A DNA stretch of 64,000 nucleotides from Prinsepia uniflora. Taxonomy: Eukaryota > Streptophyta > Magnoliopsida > Rosales > Rosaceae. The stretch is taken from assembly GCA_032719365.1 (NCBI GenBank), contig CM064872.1:58456891-58520890 (forward strand), given 5' to 3'. The notes beneath the pieces are model-generated. The model worked only from the letters and a program-made list of their open reading frames with translations, ran no database searches and had not been told where the DNA came from. The position numbers and the translations under genes are program-made. Of this stretch, positions 1-10,765 are shown in pieces; positions within the stretch are counted from its first letter, which is position 1, and each line of letters begins with the position of its first letter.

Positions 1-1558
1 AATATCGAGACGGTGTCCGATCGACACGAAACCAATTCCAAAATGTCCGTTACATCGAATAGATTAAGAGTCATGTTGGAAGTTTTCCCAAAATACCCTT
101 CACGCGCCCCCACGCGCCAGGTCAACACTCAGGTCAACCTTGATGACGTCATGCTACAGTAATCGGGTTCTGAAACCGGGTCTGTAACCGGGTTGCCGTC
201 GACCCACGGCTTGACCCGATCACAGATCGAGTTTCAGACCACCATTTTTGACACGGTTTGATCCTATGGACTCGTCATAATCCCCTCTACGGTTCTGTGT
301 CATCCAAACTAATTTTTAGGTTGATTAAACTACCTGAAAACCGATGGGAAAATCGGCTGAGAATTCAGGTCATCGTCTCCGGCGACTCGTCGAGATTACG
401 GCCGCGGTTCATGGTCCAAAATGGTCGTCTAGGTTCCTAGGACATGTTTCAGAAGTAAGCAACCAATTCCAACGTCAAAAACCAGTGTTTCGAAACAAGG
501 AAGAAAATCAAACCTTCTCGGGTTTCTGAGCATATCGCTGCCGTGTCGCTGCCGTGGCTCGTCCAGTTGTGGTCTGAGTCGTCCTAAGGTTCCAGTGATC
601 CTTGCCCTAGGTTAGTTCGAGTCCTGATATGAAGGTTTGGATGGTTGGATGATTTTGGGTTGATCGGGTTGTTTGGTTTCCTTCTCGGGTCTGGGAGGTT
701 TCCAGCCGTGCAGGGCGGCCGTGAGGTGGTGGCCGGCGTCTAGAGGTGGCTGGGGTTCGTCTGGTACCGTCTGGTGTGTGAGTTGAGGCTGAGATGTGGT
801 GAGGTGTTTGTTCAAGGGAGGAAACCGTGCTCACGGTTTTGAGGGAGAATGAAAATGTGAGTGTTTGGGTTGATGGGTTTAAATCAGAACATGCATAAGA
901 GATCAACGGCTAGGATCCAATCTGAGTATAGGATGAAGGGTGGGGATTTAAGGAGAGAAAATGATTAATTAACCCAAATGGCCAGCAAAGATCCTTGATT
1001 TAGGGAATGAAGGGGATGATGACATGTGTCACACATCAAGGGTCCAGATTGGTTTGGGATTAGGGTAATCAGATTTTATTATTATATTATTATTTTATTC
1101 TGAGTCTCGGTTAATCGAGTTTACTTCCGTGACCATAACTTCGTCGTCGAATCTCCGATTTCGGCATACCGCCTGTCATTGGATTCGTATCGACGATACC
1201 TACGTAACAGTCCTTGTCCCTCGTCCATCGGACCTCCCGGTCAAAAAGTCAACATTTGACCCCCAATTGACCAAAATTACCAAAATACCCCTCAACTTCC
1301 GAACATCATAACTTTCTCCTCGGATGTCGGAATCGAACGTGCCACCTGTCTTTGAACTCGTGACGTCCTGAACTTCGTCACGGTCATCGGTCAAAATCCA
1401 TTTGACCGCCCGATCAAAAAGTCAACATTTTGCCCACGACCAGGGGCAAAACGGTCATTTTGCACATTTGTCCGATTCCGCCCTACTAACCACCGTTCAA
1501 CCTCAATAATCAAGATTAGTGACTAATCTAATCCCGGAATTCGGGACAGGTCGTTACA
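1..1558 (-). mobile_element. Ty3/gypsy LTR fragment (Tekay/Del-like family), left end outside window
   Basis: This stretch reads as the reverse complement of the LTR family seen at 40608-43595, 53180-53474 and 60308-63056. It shares the block with CACGCGCC motifs, the two neighbouring modules around 1129-1290 and 1300-1460 (each with a 'gccacctgtc'-like core), and the closing 'tcgttaca' at 1558. In element orientation that closing reads TGTAACGA, the LTR start. No PPT follows, so it is either a solo LTR or a truncated copy. The short open frames inside it are not genes. Confidence 0.75.
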
Positions 1559-1763
1559 TTTAATGTTTTGAATGCCCTTCAGGTTGATCGCGTATGCGGG
1601 CTGTAGCATAGACCGAGGCATCACACTCCTCTTCTGGTTCCTGGTGCTCTCTGAAGCCCCGAGTGAGCTAAAGTTGGAATTTTCCCTTATCTAACACTCC
1701 GTGTCAGAAGGGATCAGGCGCGCCCCGTATTAATCCCAAGGGGATTTGGGACGGGACCTGACA
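1559..1763 (+). mobile_element. Ty3/gypsy LTR 3'-end fragment, opposite orientation
   Basis: The reverse complement of this stretch matches the opening of the LTR at 57197: the 'gatcaacctgaag' block, the 'atgtctcggtc' block and the 'ggattaa' block. It ends 'gggacctgaca' at 1763, the family's LTR 3' end. It abuts the opposite-strand LTR at 1558 and cuts into the MULE pseudogene to its right. About 200 bp remain of an LTR that is nearly 3 kb elsewhere in the window. Confidence 0.65.
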
Positions 1764-1983
1764 TGCAATGTATCTTCATATTGCATTTTTTATGCATATA
1801 TCTCAAATTCACAATCATCGGCTCTGCAAAGTGCCCTAAGCCTATACCTCTCACTCTTGATCCACAGGACCTCCCATCCAGCCTTAATGGCACATTTGTT
1901 TACAGCTTCCCTGAAGGTTGTACAATCAGCAAACTTTTGACCAACTTGAAACTGATGGTCCTTATCGGTAGAGGGTGATGCAA

Positions 1984-1999
1984 CCCCCCCCCCCCCCCC
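1984..1999. repeat. Poly-C tract (16 nt)
   Basis: An uninterrupted run of C in the + strand, encoding poly-Gly on the minus strand inside the MULE linker. Confidence 0.95.
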
Positions 2000-2524
2000 T
2001 CCGGCATTTCCTACGCCAACTTCCTTCTCGAATATTTCTTCATTATCAATGCCATAATCATTAGAAGAACACTCAGCATTACTAGGGTTATCATAGTCAG
2101 AGGATTCATCATCGTCTTGCATCAATAGCTTGCTTTTAGCCTTACTCCGACATTTTTTCCTTAATTTACTTCCTTTAGCCTTACTCCCACACGTTTTCCT
2201 TAATTTGCTTCCTAGGATGATTTCGTTGCATACATTGTTCTATCTTTCAATCATAACTTCAGCTTCAAACCCCTTGTGCTCTAATAATATATCAATCATC
2301 CTCACACCAGGCACATAATAACACATATCAAGGATATCTTTATCACAAACTAACTTGGCCAATGCACCATCATCCACTCCAATTCTCTACCAATACTCTA
2401 TGCTACTGTGGACATAACCTAAACTCTTTACCATTTCGTCTATCTCAACCAAAGAAACTCTGTCATTATCAATATAGTCATAATACTCAATCTTCCCATC
2501 AATATAGAAAGTGTCTAATAAACG

Positions 2525-2541
2525 CCCCCCCCCCCCCCCCC
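2525..2541. repeat. Poly-C tract (17 nt)
   Basis: An uninterrupted C run near the 5' end of the MULE pseudogene; it falls where the transposase frame is lost. Confidence 0.95.
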
Positions 2542-2600
2542 ATGAAGCATACGAATTTTAAAAAAATCTGGTCCATCTACATAATAATACATTCGATTAC

Positions 2601-3480
2601 TACAAATATTGAAAAGGTTTCCATCATAGAGATGATAAAGTCAAACATATGAAAAAAACCCAAACAAATAGAGCCAAATACCCACTACCATGCCATACTT
2701 CAAATTTCAATACATAAAGTCAAACACCACTAGCATGCCTAATATCTGTATTTTTCAATAAAAACAGCCTAATATAAGTATTTTTCTTCGTCCTAAATTG
2801 GATATAAAGTTGAAACTTGACACAATTAAGAATAGAATGTTATATTCGAACCCATGTTTATCTAAAAAATTATATTTTACTAATTTGAAACTTGACACAA
2901 TTAAGAATAGAATAAAGATTCTTCTGTAATTGGATATAAAGACTAGAATAAAGACTAGAATAAAGACTAGAATAAAGAATAGAATAAAGACTAGAATACC
3001 CAGATAGAATAAAGACTCTTCTGCAATTGGATATAAAGTTGACCCAATTTTCTCATATCCTTCGTTTTCATTCATGTGGCAGAGGCAAATTAGTCGAGAT
3101 AAGGGTTTATTGTTTCATTTTTTGTTGTTGTCATTGCGGTGTTATAATGGATACCTAGTATTTCTTAAAGTGCATACACTTGGCAATTAGGTCAGAAAGT
3201 AAAGATTGTAGAACATTCTTCCTCCTTAAAGAAACATGGAAAATTCTAGACCAAGTTCGGCAGACTATCAATTGAATAGAAGCCAAGGATCGCAACAGGT
3301 TATAGATTTCAAGGATGCGTAATTTATCCAGAAAATGATATCAAGTTCACCCGTGCTTCACTTATGTATATGCTTCACATTGTGGATAACATCTATCTTC
3401 TATGAGCAGAACTAAGACCCTTTTTAATTAATTGAAGCCTTAAGGATTATGCATCGTTTGCTCCTTCTACAATCAAAATT
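2601..3480. other. AT-rich spacer with a 12-bp minisatellite
   Basis: No gene is recognisable. Positions 2938-3015 hold about six copies of a 12-bp unit (agaataaagact), with variants. A longer phrase containing 'ttgacacaattaagaataga' occurs twice (about 2817 and 2891). The minus-strand open frame 2755-3075, rich in FILVF repeats, is a translation of this minisatellite. Confidence 0.7.
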
Positions 3481-4160
3481 ATGAACAACAAAATACATTC
3501 GCTTAAAAGGCCAAACAACTTATCGCATTTCGAAAGCTCCCCTCCAAGTTCTCGACGGATCCAATCCATTTTTCTTCAAATAATTCTCCAACGTCGCTGG
3601 GTTTGGAAATTAAGAAGAAGAAGAAGAAGAAGAAGAAGGAATTGCACGCTGAGTTTATTAATTGCACAGTGGCTGGGCACGCTGGTTCGTTGTGGGCGGG
3701 AGGGGAGATATTTAGAAGGACATTTTTGTCAATTCAGTTTGAAATTAAATTATTGTGGGCCCAAACAACTGCCACAGCACGAGTTAACATCGATGTGGAT
3801 GGAAAACATAACGGATGGACAAGGTTGTAGTGTTTTATATAGTTCAGGGTGTAAAATGTTCATTCTAAAACCCTAAGTATGACCCTGTTATTGAGCGTAA
3901 ACTACAGGGTAGTAAACTGTAATTTTCTCTAAAAATAAAGATAAGATTGTCTCTTCAAATATATTCATTAGATTCACCCCATTCAAAAGATTTTCAAAGC
4001 TAACTTTTTCTGCTTCTCCTTTTTCTCGTTTTTCTTTTCTTCTCCTTCTTCTTTGCTTTTTCTCTTCCTTCTTCTTATCTTCTTTTTTCTTCACATAAAC
4101 ACCAATCCATGGATATTTAGAATCCTTAAGGCCACTAACGAATATAATAATTGATTAAAA
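3481..4160. other. Spacer with (AAG)n and a pyrimidine-rich tract
   Basis: An (AAG)n microsatellite at about 3613-3641 and a C/T-rich tract at about 4000-4090 create low-complexity lysine/arginine or glutamate open frames on both strands. Neither carries a domain or credible codon structure, so I see no gene here. Confidence 0.6.
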
Positions 4161-5775
4161 TTAAGAGAAATATATATATATATATATATGAAAAAAAATG
4201 TTTTTTTTTATGAATGTATACGCATATTTCGTCATTCAAGGTGACAAACACTATTAATAACGAATTTTTCTGGTGAAGAGCATCGCCAAAACTTTTTCTT
4301 TTCAATGATGTTCATTAAAAAAGTCTCCACTAAAGGTATTATACACGTTTCATGACAAAAAATGTATATACATTGAAACATTTTTCAAGCGTCTTTTTTT
4401 TTAAATTCCAAATTTTTCTTTTAATTTAAATATTATTAAATTCATAACCTCGAAAATTTCAAAATATCCATGGGTTGGTGAACGAGGAAAAGAAGAAGAA
4501 GAGGATGGAGAAGGAGCTGCGGATGGAGAAGAACAATAAGAAAAGAGTAAGGAGGAGTTTTTTATTTTTATTTTTATTTTTATTTTTTCATTTACATAGA
4601 AAAATAATTTTTTTTTAAATTATACTTGTAAATAGCATTTTATTCGTATTTTTAATAAAAACAATTAATAATTTTAACGGTACAAACAATGATTATTACA
4701 CATTGGCATAGTTTATAAACATTTGTTATGGATATTGAAATTCAAAAATTATAACTAATATTAATGTGAAATTCAAGAATTATAACAATAATTTTCTGAT
4801 AAATAAATTACTAAATAACTAAATCAAAAGCGGGATGCTCCATTCCATTTGGAAAAAAAAAACGAATTTAAATCATGAAAAAAATAGAAAAACAAAAAAC
4901 AAAAACAGAAAACAAAACAAAGTAAAACTGTGTGGGGTTGGGTTGGGATGAGCTGTCCTGCTGCATTAGATGCTTTATCTGGTGCGTACCTGCGCTGTGT
5001 CACTGGTTGCTGCCCAGGACTGAGTCAACAACTCGGATCGACTCGACTCGACTCGACTCGACTCGAAAGACTCACTCCCCGCCGCCCCCTTCAAAACAAC
5101 CCGACAGACATAGATTATCGAAGCGTATCAATCAAAAGTAAAAAAATTTAGAGAAAATAAATATAAGAAATTGTGTTTCTATTATAAATTTTGGAATAAA
5201 AGTATGTAATTAAGTTAAATGATTATAATATAATATTATATTTAGTACTCACTATTCAACCACTGCTCTCGCTGTGTGTGTGTGTGCAGGATGCAGACAG
5301 ACATGCACCACTTCTTTCCTCACCTAATCACACGAATCACACACTCGCTCTTCATAATTCTCTTAACTTTTTCTAAACACAAATTAATAATAATGACAAC
5401 TGGGACTAGCAGTAGGAGGAGAAGTAAAGTGATTAATTAATCCTTAATTAAAATTAGCCACTAATTAATTAAAGTTATTAAACTTCATTGTATTTCTTCA
5501 TATTTCTTGAGGCTTGGGATTTGACGTACCACAAAATGGATGCCAAAATCTTGTTTCTTCTCCGAACCAAATTCTTCCTTCTGGTCTCCATTTAAAATTT
5601 AAAATTTAAAATTCACTCACTGGGTAGGGCCGGTGAAAAAAAATTATTTTCTTATTTTATGAATAAAATAATATTATTTGAATACACTAAATTTATTATA
5701 ATTAATAATATACTTAGCAGATAATGATATTATTTTAATGAATTAAATTATTTAATACATCAACACCATGATTGA
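4161..5775. other. AT-rich spacer with simple repeats
   Basis: No gene seen. Simple repeats include (TA)n near 4170-4190, (TTTTA)n near 4560-4585, (GACTC)n at about 5038-5066 and (GT)n near 5274-5287. The (GACTC)n stretch explains the serine/threonine/arginine-rich open frames at 4930-5151. Confidence 0.6.
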
Positions 5776-5780
5776 TACTT

Positions 5781-6300
5781 GGGTGGCAATAGATCGTGTC
5801 GTGTCATAAACTCTATTTTATCCAAATATGCTCAATTCGAACCCGACTCGTTTAATAATCGTGTTAAGGATGTCCAACCCGAACCTGACCTATTAATGAC
5901 CCATGTAACCCTTATAACTCATTTAATAAACATATCATACTGGAAATCCAATTAACATATGACCCGTTTGATCTGTTTAACCTATTTAACATATTTAATC
6001 TATTTAAACTATAAAATTTGATAGGTATTTAGGTAAGTAAATGAGTAGATATATAAGTTAGTAATGATACGTTTATTAACGGGGTCAATATATAGGTCAA
6101 GATACGGGTTAATAGGTTAATCTGAAATCTACCAATTTATTAAATGCGTCGATAGGTCATTATACGGGTTAACAAGTTGACCCAAAATACACTCATTTAT
6201 TAAACGTGTCATAACGAGTTGACACGAAAATGACCCGAAATTTTAATCTGTTAGTTGACTCGAGTAAATCTCGTACGAGTTTCGAGTCGTGTTAAAAATT
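5781..6300. repeat. MITE-like 'gtgtcgtgt' repeat remnant
   Basis: The left edge starts 'gggtggcaatagatcgtgtc'. The body alternates acccgac/aacgggt-type words in both orientations and ends with 'cgagtcgtgtt' near 6290. This resembles a common plant non-autonomous element whose ends read GGTGGCAA and TTGCCACC. A clean right terminus and target duplication are not visible, so the call is tentative. Confidence 0.35.
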
Positions 6301-7171
6301 ACAACGATACATCAAATATGACAATTTAGTGTGCCAAATAGCAACTGGAAAGACCAATTTGCCCAGATGGAGATGTTTCATGTTGTCAAATGTCAGGTTG
6401 AAACTTGAAAGGGAAAGAGAGAGAAAGTGGGTGCTCTCAGCACACTAAAATTGATTGGGGGCTCATTTTTAATATGCTTTCCTTTTCCGAGAGACCCCGC
6501 TAGTGGGAAGGGGCTGGCTTCTTCAATTCACTCTCTTTCTCTCCGCCACCAGCACCGCATGTGAACACCACGAAAGTCGTCTTACTAGTTCCAAGTTTCC
6601 AGGTCCCCCACCTGCATCTTCTCTTCTCTCACTCTGTGTATGACTGTCTCCAAGTCCTTTCTTCTCGACCTACTCTGTGCGTGTGTTAGTCTGGTGGTGC
6701 TGTTCAGGGAAGGACACTGCTACAGTAGTGCAAGAACCAACCCCACCACCACAATATAGTACTGGGAGATAGATAGTCTTAGCTTATTAGCTAACTAGCT
6801 AGCTAGGTCTAAGTCCATTAATTTTACTCCCAACCCTTCTTCCTGCTGCTCCTCCTCCTGCAAAATTTTAAAGAGATTCTCACTCGACTTCTCTCTCTCT
6901 CCGAAGAGAGACTTTGAGAAACAAAACAAACAAACAAAAGAAAAGAGAAAAGTAGTATTATTGAGATAGAAAGAGAAAATGCCTGGCTAGCAAGAGAGAT
7001 TTTGAGATGGGATTGATCAATGAGGATTATTCAAGCAGGAGGAGCACCACCACGACGTCCAACACCAACAGCAGCTTAAAACATAAGAATAAATAAATAA
7101 ATATATACACATATATATTATCCCTCCAAAGTCCAAATCCCCACAATCATCCCCACCCCCTTCCCCACCAA
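6300..7171 (+). promoter_or_regulatory. Upstream region and probable 5' leader of the TCP8-like gene
   Basis: The stretch becomes CT-rich (6520-6560 and 6885-6905) and then A-rich just ahead of the TCP start codon, as plant leaders often are. I cannot place the transcription start. Three short ORFs begin in the last 200 bases: 6979-6990, 7007-7096 and 7020-7079. No TATA box or cis-element is secure enough to call. Confidence 0.45.
7007..7096 (+). CDS. Upstream ORF, 29 codons, in the TCP8-like leader
   Basis: An ATG at 7007 opens a 29-codon serine/threonine-rich frame that ends at TAA 7094-7096, 75 nt before the TCP start. It overlaps a 19-codon frame (7020-7079) in another phase and follows a three-codon uORF (6979-6990). 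If these lie in the mRNA leader they could dampen translation of the TCP protein. I do not know whether the peptide is conserved. Confidence 0.35.
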   Translation: MGLINEDYSSRRSTTTTSNTNSSLKHKNK

Positions 7172-8986
7172 ATGGACTTATCAAATTTCCAACCCAACAA
7201 CAGCAACCACAACAACAATAACAAGCATCAGAGCAGCAACAACACAACTCATCATCACCTCCATCATCAACACCAAAAACAACACCACCCTCCTCCTCCT
7301 CCTTCTTCTCCTTCTCCTCCTCAGTTTGCGGCCCCCTTTGATGGCACCAGATCTTCTTCAGGTGGTGGTGGAGGTGGAGGACCCCCTTACATGGTGGGCT
7401 CCATCTCAATTCAAGCTGGCCTCACCACTTCCCATACACCACAACCACCAACTACCTCTGCTTCTGCCTCTGCCCAACAACCACCAACTCCTTCCTCTTC
7501 GTCTTCCTCCTCGTCGTCCCCCTCTTCCACCTCCACTTCCACCGCCCATCCTCCCCACTTAGTCGACGCCTCCCTCGCCATCGCCACCAGATCCGAAGGC
7601 CACACCTCAACTCGACCAGTTTCCCTCCTCGACTCCGCCAAAAAAAGCCAAATTCATCAACAGCAATTGACAATTTCACCCACCACCACTCCTCCTCCGC
7701 CACCAGCACCAGCAGCACAAACCCAAGTAGCCAAACGATCCACCAAGGACCGACACACAAAGGTCGAAGGCCGAGGCCGCCGCATAAGAATGCCCGCCAC
7801 ATGCGCCGCCAGAGTCTTCCAATTGACCAGAGAATTGGGCCACAAGTCCGACGGCGAGACCATCGAATGGCTCCTCCAGCAAGCGGAGCCTGCAATCATC
7901 ACCGCCACCGGAACCGGTACTATCCCTGCCAATTTCTCCACCTTGAACATCTCCCTGCGCAGCAGCGGATCAACGCTTTCCGCTCCGCCTTCCAAGTCCG
8001 CCTCTCACTCCTTTCACGGCGCCTTGGCTCTTGCCAACCACCCTCAGTACGATGAGGGTTTTCCCCATTCGGGTTTATTGGGATTTCATCAACATCATCA
8101 ACAACAGCAGCAGCAACATCAGCATCAGCATCATCAGCATCATCAGCAGCATCAGTCCCCTCTTATGACAGCAGATCAAATTGCCGACGCGCTTCCAAGC
8201 GGCGCCGGCGACAGTGGCGGCGGTGGAGGTGGAGAGTCGACCGACAGTTATATGAGAAAACGCTTCAGAGAAGATCTATTCAAGGAGGATAATAATCAAG
8301 GGCGGGACGACAGTGGCGGCGGCGGCGGTAACGGAGGAGCGTCACCCTCCGGGAATAAGGCATTCAAGACTGGGACTAGTGGCGGGTTACAGTTTCCCAA
8401 ACAACAGCAGGGACCAGGTTCGGGACGGGAGGTAGGATCTCCGGGAGTTTTGAGGCCGTCGAATGTCCTACCTGCCACTGCGATGTGGGCAGTAGCACCC
8501 GCTCCGGCTAGCGGTGCTGGCAGCACATTCTGGATGCTGCCAGTAACCGCGGGTTCTGGTGGACCCTCTTTACCAACCGCAACATCTGGGCCAGGTCCTT
8601 CCGAAGCTGCCCAAATGTGGGCGTTCCCGCCCACCCCGGTCAGTCACGGTAACACATTACAAGCCCCATTGCATTTCATGCCGAGGTTTAACCTACCGAG
8701 CAGCCTCGAATTCCAGCAAGGAGCTGGCAGCCGAGGCAGTCCTCTACAGTTGGGTTCCATGCTAATGCAGCAACAACCATCACAGCATCTGGGCCTCGGC
8801 GTCCCCGAGTCGAATTTAGGCATGTTGGCGGCTCTTAATGCATACTCTAGAGGCGGTTTGAATATGAATTCCGATCACCAGCAGCAGCAGCAGCAGCAGC
8901 AGAGTCACCAATTGGATCATCATCAGCAGCAACACCAGCCTCAAAGTACTGATAGCGGGGATGAAGCTCCAAATAGTTCTCAATGA
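7172..8986 (+). CDS. TCP8: Class I TCP transcription factor, TCP8-like
   Basis: An intact, intronless 604-residue frame. The TCP domain spans about residues 190-248: basic region 'KDRHTKVEGRGRRIRMP', then helix-loop-helix 'FQLTRELGHKSDGETIEWLL'. The spacing of the basic region is that of class I (PCF) TCPs, nuclear regulators that bind GGNCCCAC-type sites. The TCP8 assignment rests on the N-terminal 'MDLS', 'LVDASLAI', 'SAPPSKS', 'MWAVAP', 'FWMLPV', 'RGSPLQLGSML' and 'NLGMLAALN', all shared with the Arabidopsis TCP8 group as I recall it. The 7172 start gives the family N terminus. It is longer than Arabidopsis TCP8 because of poly-Ser, poly-Gly and His/Gln runs (CAG/CAC tracts at about 8080-8155 and 8879-8905). 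It is far more GC-rich than its surroundings. No neighbour suggests co-regulation. Confidence 0.95.
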   Translation: MDLSNFQPNNSNHNNNNKHQSSNNTTHHHLHHQHQKQHHPPPPPSSPSPPQFAAPFDGTRSSSGGGGGGGPPYMVGSISIQAGLTTSHTPQPPTTSASASAQQPPTPSSSSSSSSSPSSTSTSTAHPPHLVDASLAIATRSEGHTSTRPVSLLDSAKKSQIHQQQLTISPTTTPPPPPAPAAQTQVAKRSTKDRHTKVEGRGRRIRMPATCAARVFQLTRELGHKSDGETIEWLLQQAEPAIITATGTGTIPANFSTLNISLRSSGSTLSAPPSKSASHSFHGALALANHPQYDEGFPHSGLLGFHQHHQQQQQQHQHQHHQHHQQHQSPLMTADQIADALPSGAGDSGGGGGGESTDSYMRKRFREDLFKEDNNQGRDDSGGGGGNGGASPSGNKAFKTGTSGGLQFPKQQQGPGSGREVGSPGVLRPSNVLPATAMWAVAPAPASGAGSTFWMLPVTAGSGGPSLPTATSGPGPSEAAQMWAFPPTPVSHGNTLQAPLHFMPRFNLPSSLEFQQGAGSRGSPLQLGSMLMQQQPSQHLGLGVPESNLGMLAALNAYSRGGLNMNSDHQQQQQQQQSHQLDHHQQQHQPQSTDSGDEAPNSSQ

Positions 8987-10090
8987 CATGATAATATTGG
9001 TTAGTTAATATTTCACTTTAATGATTTATATTTAGTTTTAATTGTACATCGTAAAATGCAGCAGCTTGGTTACTTAATTTAGTCCCTTCCAATTTTTCAT
9101 TAATTAATTTATAGGAGTAAGCAGGAACTAGAGAGATTGTTGGGTTTTTGTGTTTTGCAGATTTGGAAGTTGAATTTGTGCTGACTTTGAGTGGCTTCAA
9201 ATGAAATGAAAATTCATTCCATGTGGATGGTCATGTGAATTGTGATGATGAAAACTGGATGATGTCTCGCATTGTTTGTTCATTTTTGTTTTTTTTTTTT
9301 AAATTTGTCTCATCAATTTAATTTCTAGATTGGTGTGGAGGAAGAGATCCAATATTATTATTATTTGTAATTTGTTAGTGAGTTTGGTCCAAAGGGAATT
9401 AAAGTGAACAGACAGACTGAGATGAGATTGTATAGGAATAGGAGGATATATATGTATTTGTGTCAATTTGTGAGTGTTTTTTTCTTCCTTTTGCTGAATT
9501 TGTCTGTATGAGAAGAGATGATGGAAAAACAAGCAAAAAGAAGTGCAAATCTCATTTTTGGTGCAAATCTGAATTACTCCATGGGGATTCATCTAAAATT
9601 CGAACTCGGTTTTGGTTCTCAGTTTGCATAAACTGTATGTATAAAGCAGCTTTTTAGTGTCCCTTTAAATGGCAGCAACTAGGAAGCTAAAAAGCTAACA
9701 AAAAACTAATTATCCAAAAAAGAGGAAAAGCTAACAAAAAATTGAAGCTGGTCTTTATGAGATGGAAAGAAGTTGCCACTTGCCAGAGCCAGATGCAGTC
9801 ACCAGCTCACCCCCATGTCCGAGTGAACCTTTTTTAATTTCTTTGTGAAAATAATTATTAGAATTACAAAACATATATAAAGGACAAACAGAAGAAACCC
9901 AGCAGCCAACTGGACTGGCTTGATGTGTGTGTAGAAAAATAGAGAGCATATGGGATATAAAATAATCAACTACATGGACCAAGGGCACAGAAGGAAGAGT
10001 TTGAAGTTTGGAAACAAGAACCAAATAAATTTATTAACCCTCACAGATTTTGTGTTGAGCCTAAATTTTAGTGTGTCTGCAGTATACTAA
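8987..10090. other. 3' flank of the TCP gene and spacer
   Basis: AT-rich sequence after the TCP stop codon, presumably 3' UTR and then spacer. The minus-strand open frames 9018-9592 and 9755-10024 show no domain or codon signature and are probably chance. Confidence 0.5.
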
Positions 10091-10095
10091 GTATC

Positions 10096-10222
10096 ATTGA
10101 TTTCTATTGTATTTTTTTATCTGATGATCTCTATTGTATTTTTTTATCTGATGATTTCTATTGTATTTTTTTATCTGATGATTTCTATTGTATTTTTTTA
10201 TCTGATGATTTCTATTGTATTT
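10096..10222. repeat. 27-bp minisatellite, about 4.5 copies
   Basis: A 27-bp unit containing 'gatttctattgtattttttt' followed by 'atctgat' is repeated head to tail with single-base variants (for example tgatctc instead of tgatttc in one copy). Confidence 0.85.
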
Positions 10223-10765
10223 GAGTTGAGAGGTCAAACTGTGCAATTATAAGGGGGTGTTTATTTAAAGGTAATGGAAATCAAAATGATAGGAATGATT
10301 CCATTAACAAAGTACTCTCGTTTATTTGTAAAAGTAGATTTTTTTTAATAGGTGAGTCTCACATAAAATTCTTAATGTCAAATTCTTAATGTCATTACTA
10401 GTTTTGGGAGAATGGGACTAAGTGTGGGATGTTAATGATTCCTAGTATCTATTTTAATTTTTTATATATCAAAATTGCCCGACAATTTTTACAATAATTA
10501 TAAAGTTCAATTACACTAAATTTAAATGGTTCTATTCTAAACGATTCAATACTCTAATGACTCAACCTTTCAAATATACGCGTATAGAAGAAAAAAGAAT
10601 AATTCATTTATATTTTAACAAATGGAATCTTTTAGAAAATGGAGAAGAACAATCAATTTTTTTTTAATAAATCAAATCTTTTAACAAATAAGTTTTGAGA
10701 TGGTGATCAGATAAGAGAACAAGAAGTAAGAAAATTAGAAAAAAGAAATTACAGTGTTTGATTTT
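10223..10765. other. AT-rich spacer
   Basis: No gene seen. The start (about 10250, 'gggggtgtttatttaaaggt') resembles a MITE terminus, but no matching opposite end is apparent. Confidence 0.4.

Larger units (their letters stand above)
1764..2600 (-). pseudogene. MULE (Mutator-like) transposase N-terminal pseudogene
   Basis: Reading right to left, the translation follows the usual start of plant MuDR-type transposases. It has an acidic tyrosine-rich segment, a segment ending 'YYVPGV' (near 2300), an acidic serine-rich linker, and the MULE N-terminal DNA-binding domain (FREAVNKCAIKAG, then a paired-cysteine C-x4-C motif) at about 1790-1920. At least two in-frame stops (near 2385 and 2250) and poly-C tracts at 1984-1999 and 2525-2541 break it. 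The MULE catalytic domain and zinc finger are missing because an LTR end replaces the sequence left of 1764. Family membership is from recognised domain pattern; inactivity is seen directly. Confidence 0.75.

Noticed and set aside
2755..3075. Minus-strand membrane-protein-like ORF rich in FILVF
   Set aside because: The hydrophobic repeats are a translation of a 12-bp minisatellite.
5038..5066. Functional (GACTC)n regulatory element
   Set aside because: A plain pentanucleotide microsatellite; nothing ties it to a gene.
7452..7895. Antisense open frame over the TCP gene (147 codons)
   Set aside because: It is the complement of GC-rich, low-complexity TCP coding sequence, with no domain and Trp/Arg-rich composition.
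9755..10024. 89-codon minus-strand gene
   Set aside because: No domain, AT-rich low-confidence frame, and no splice or promoter support.
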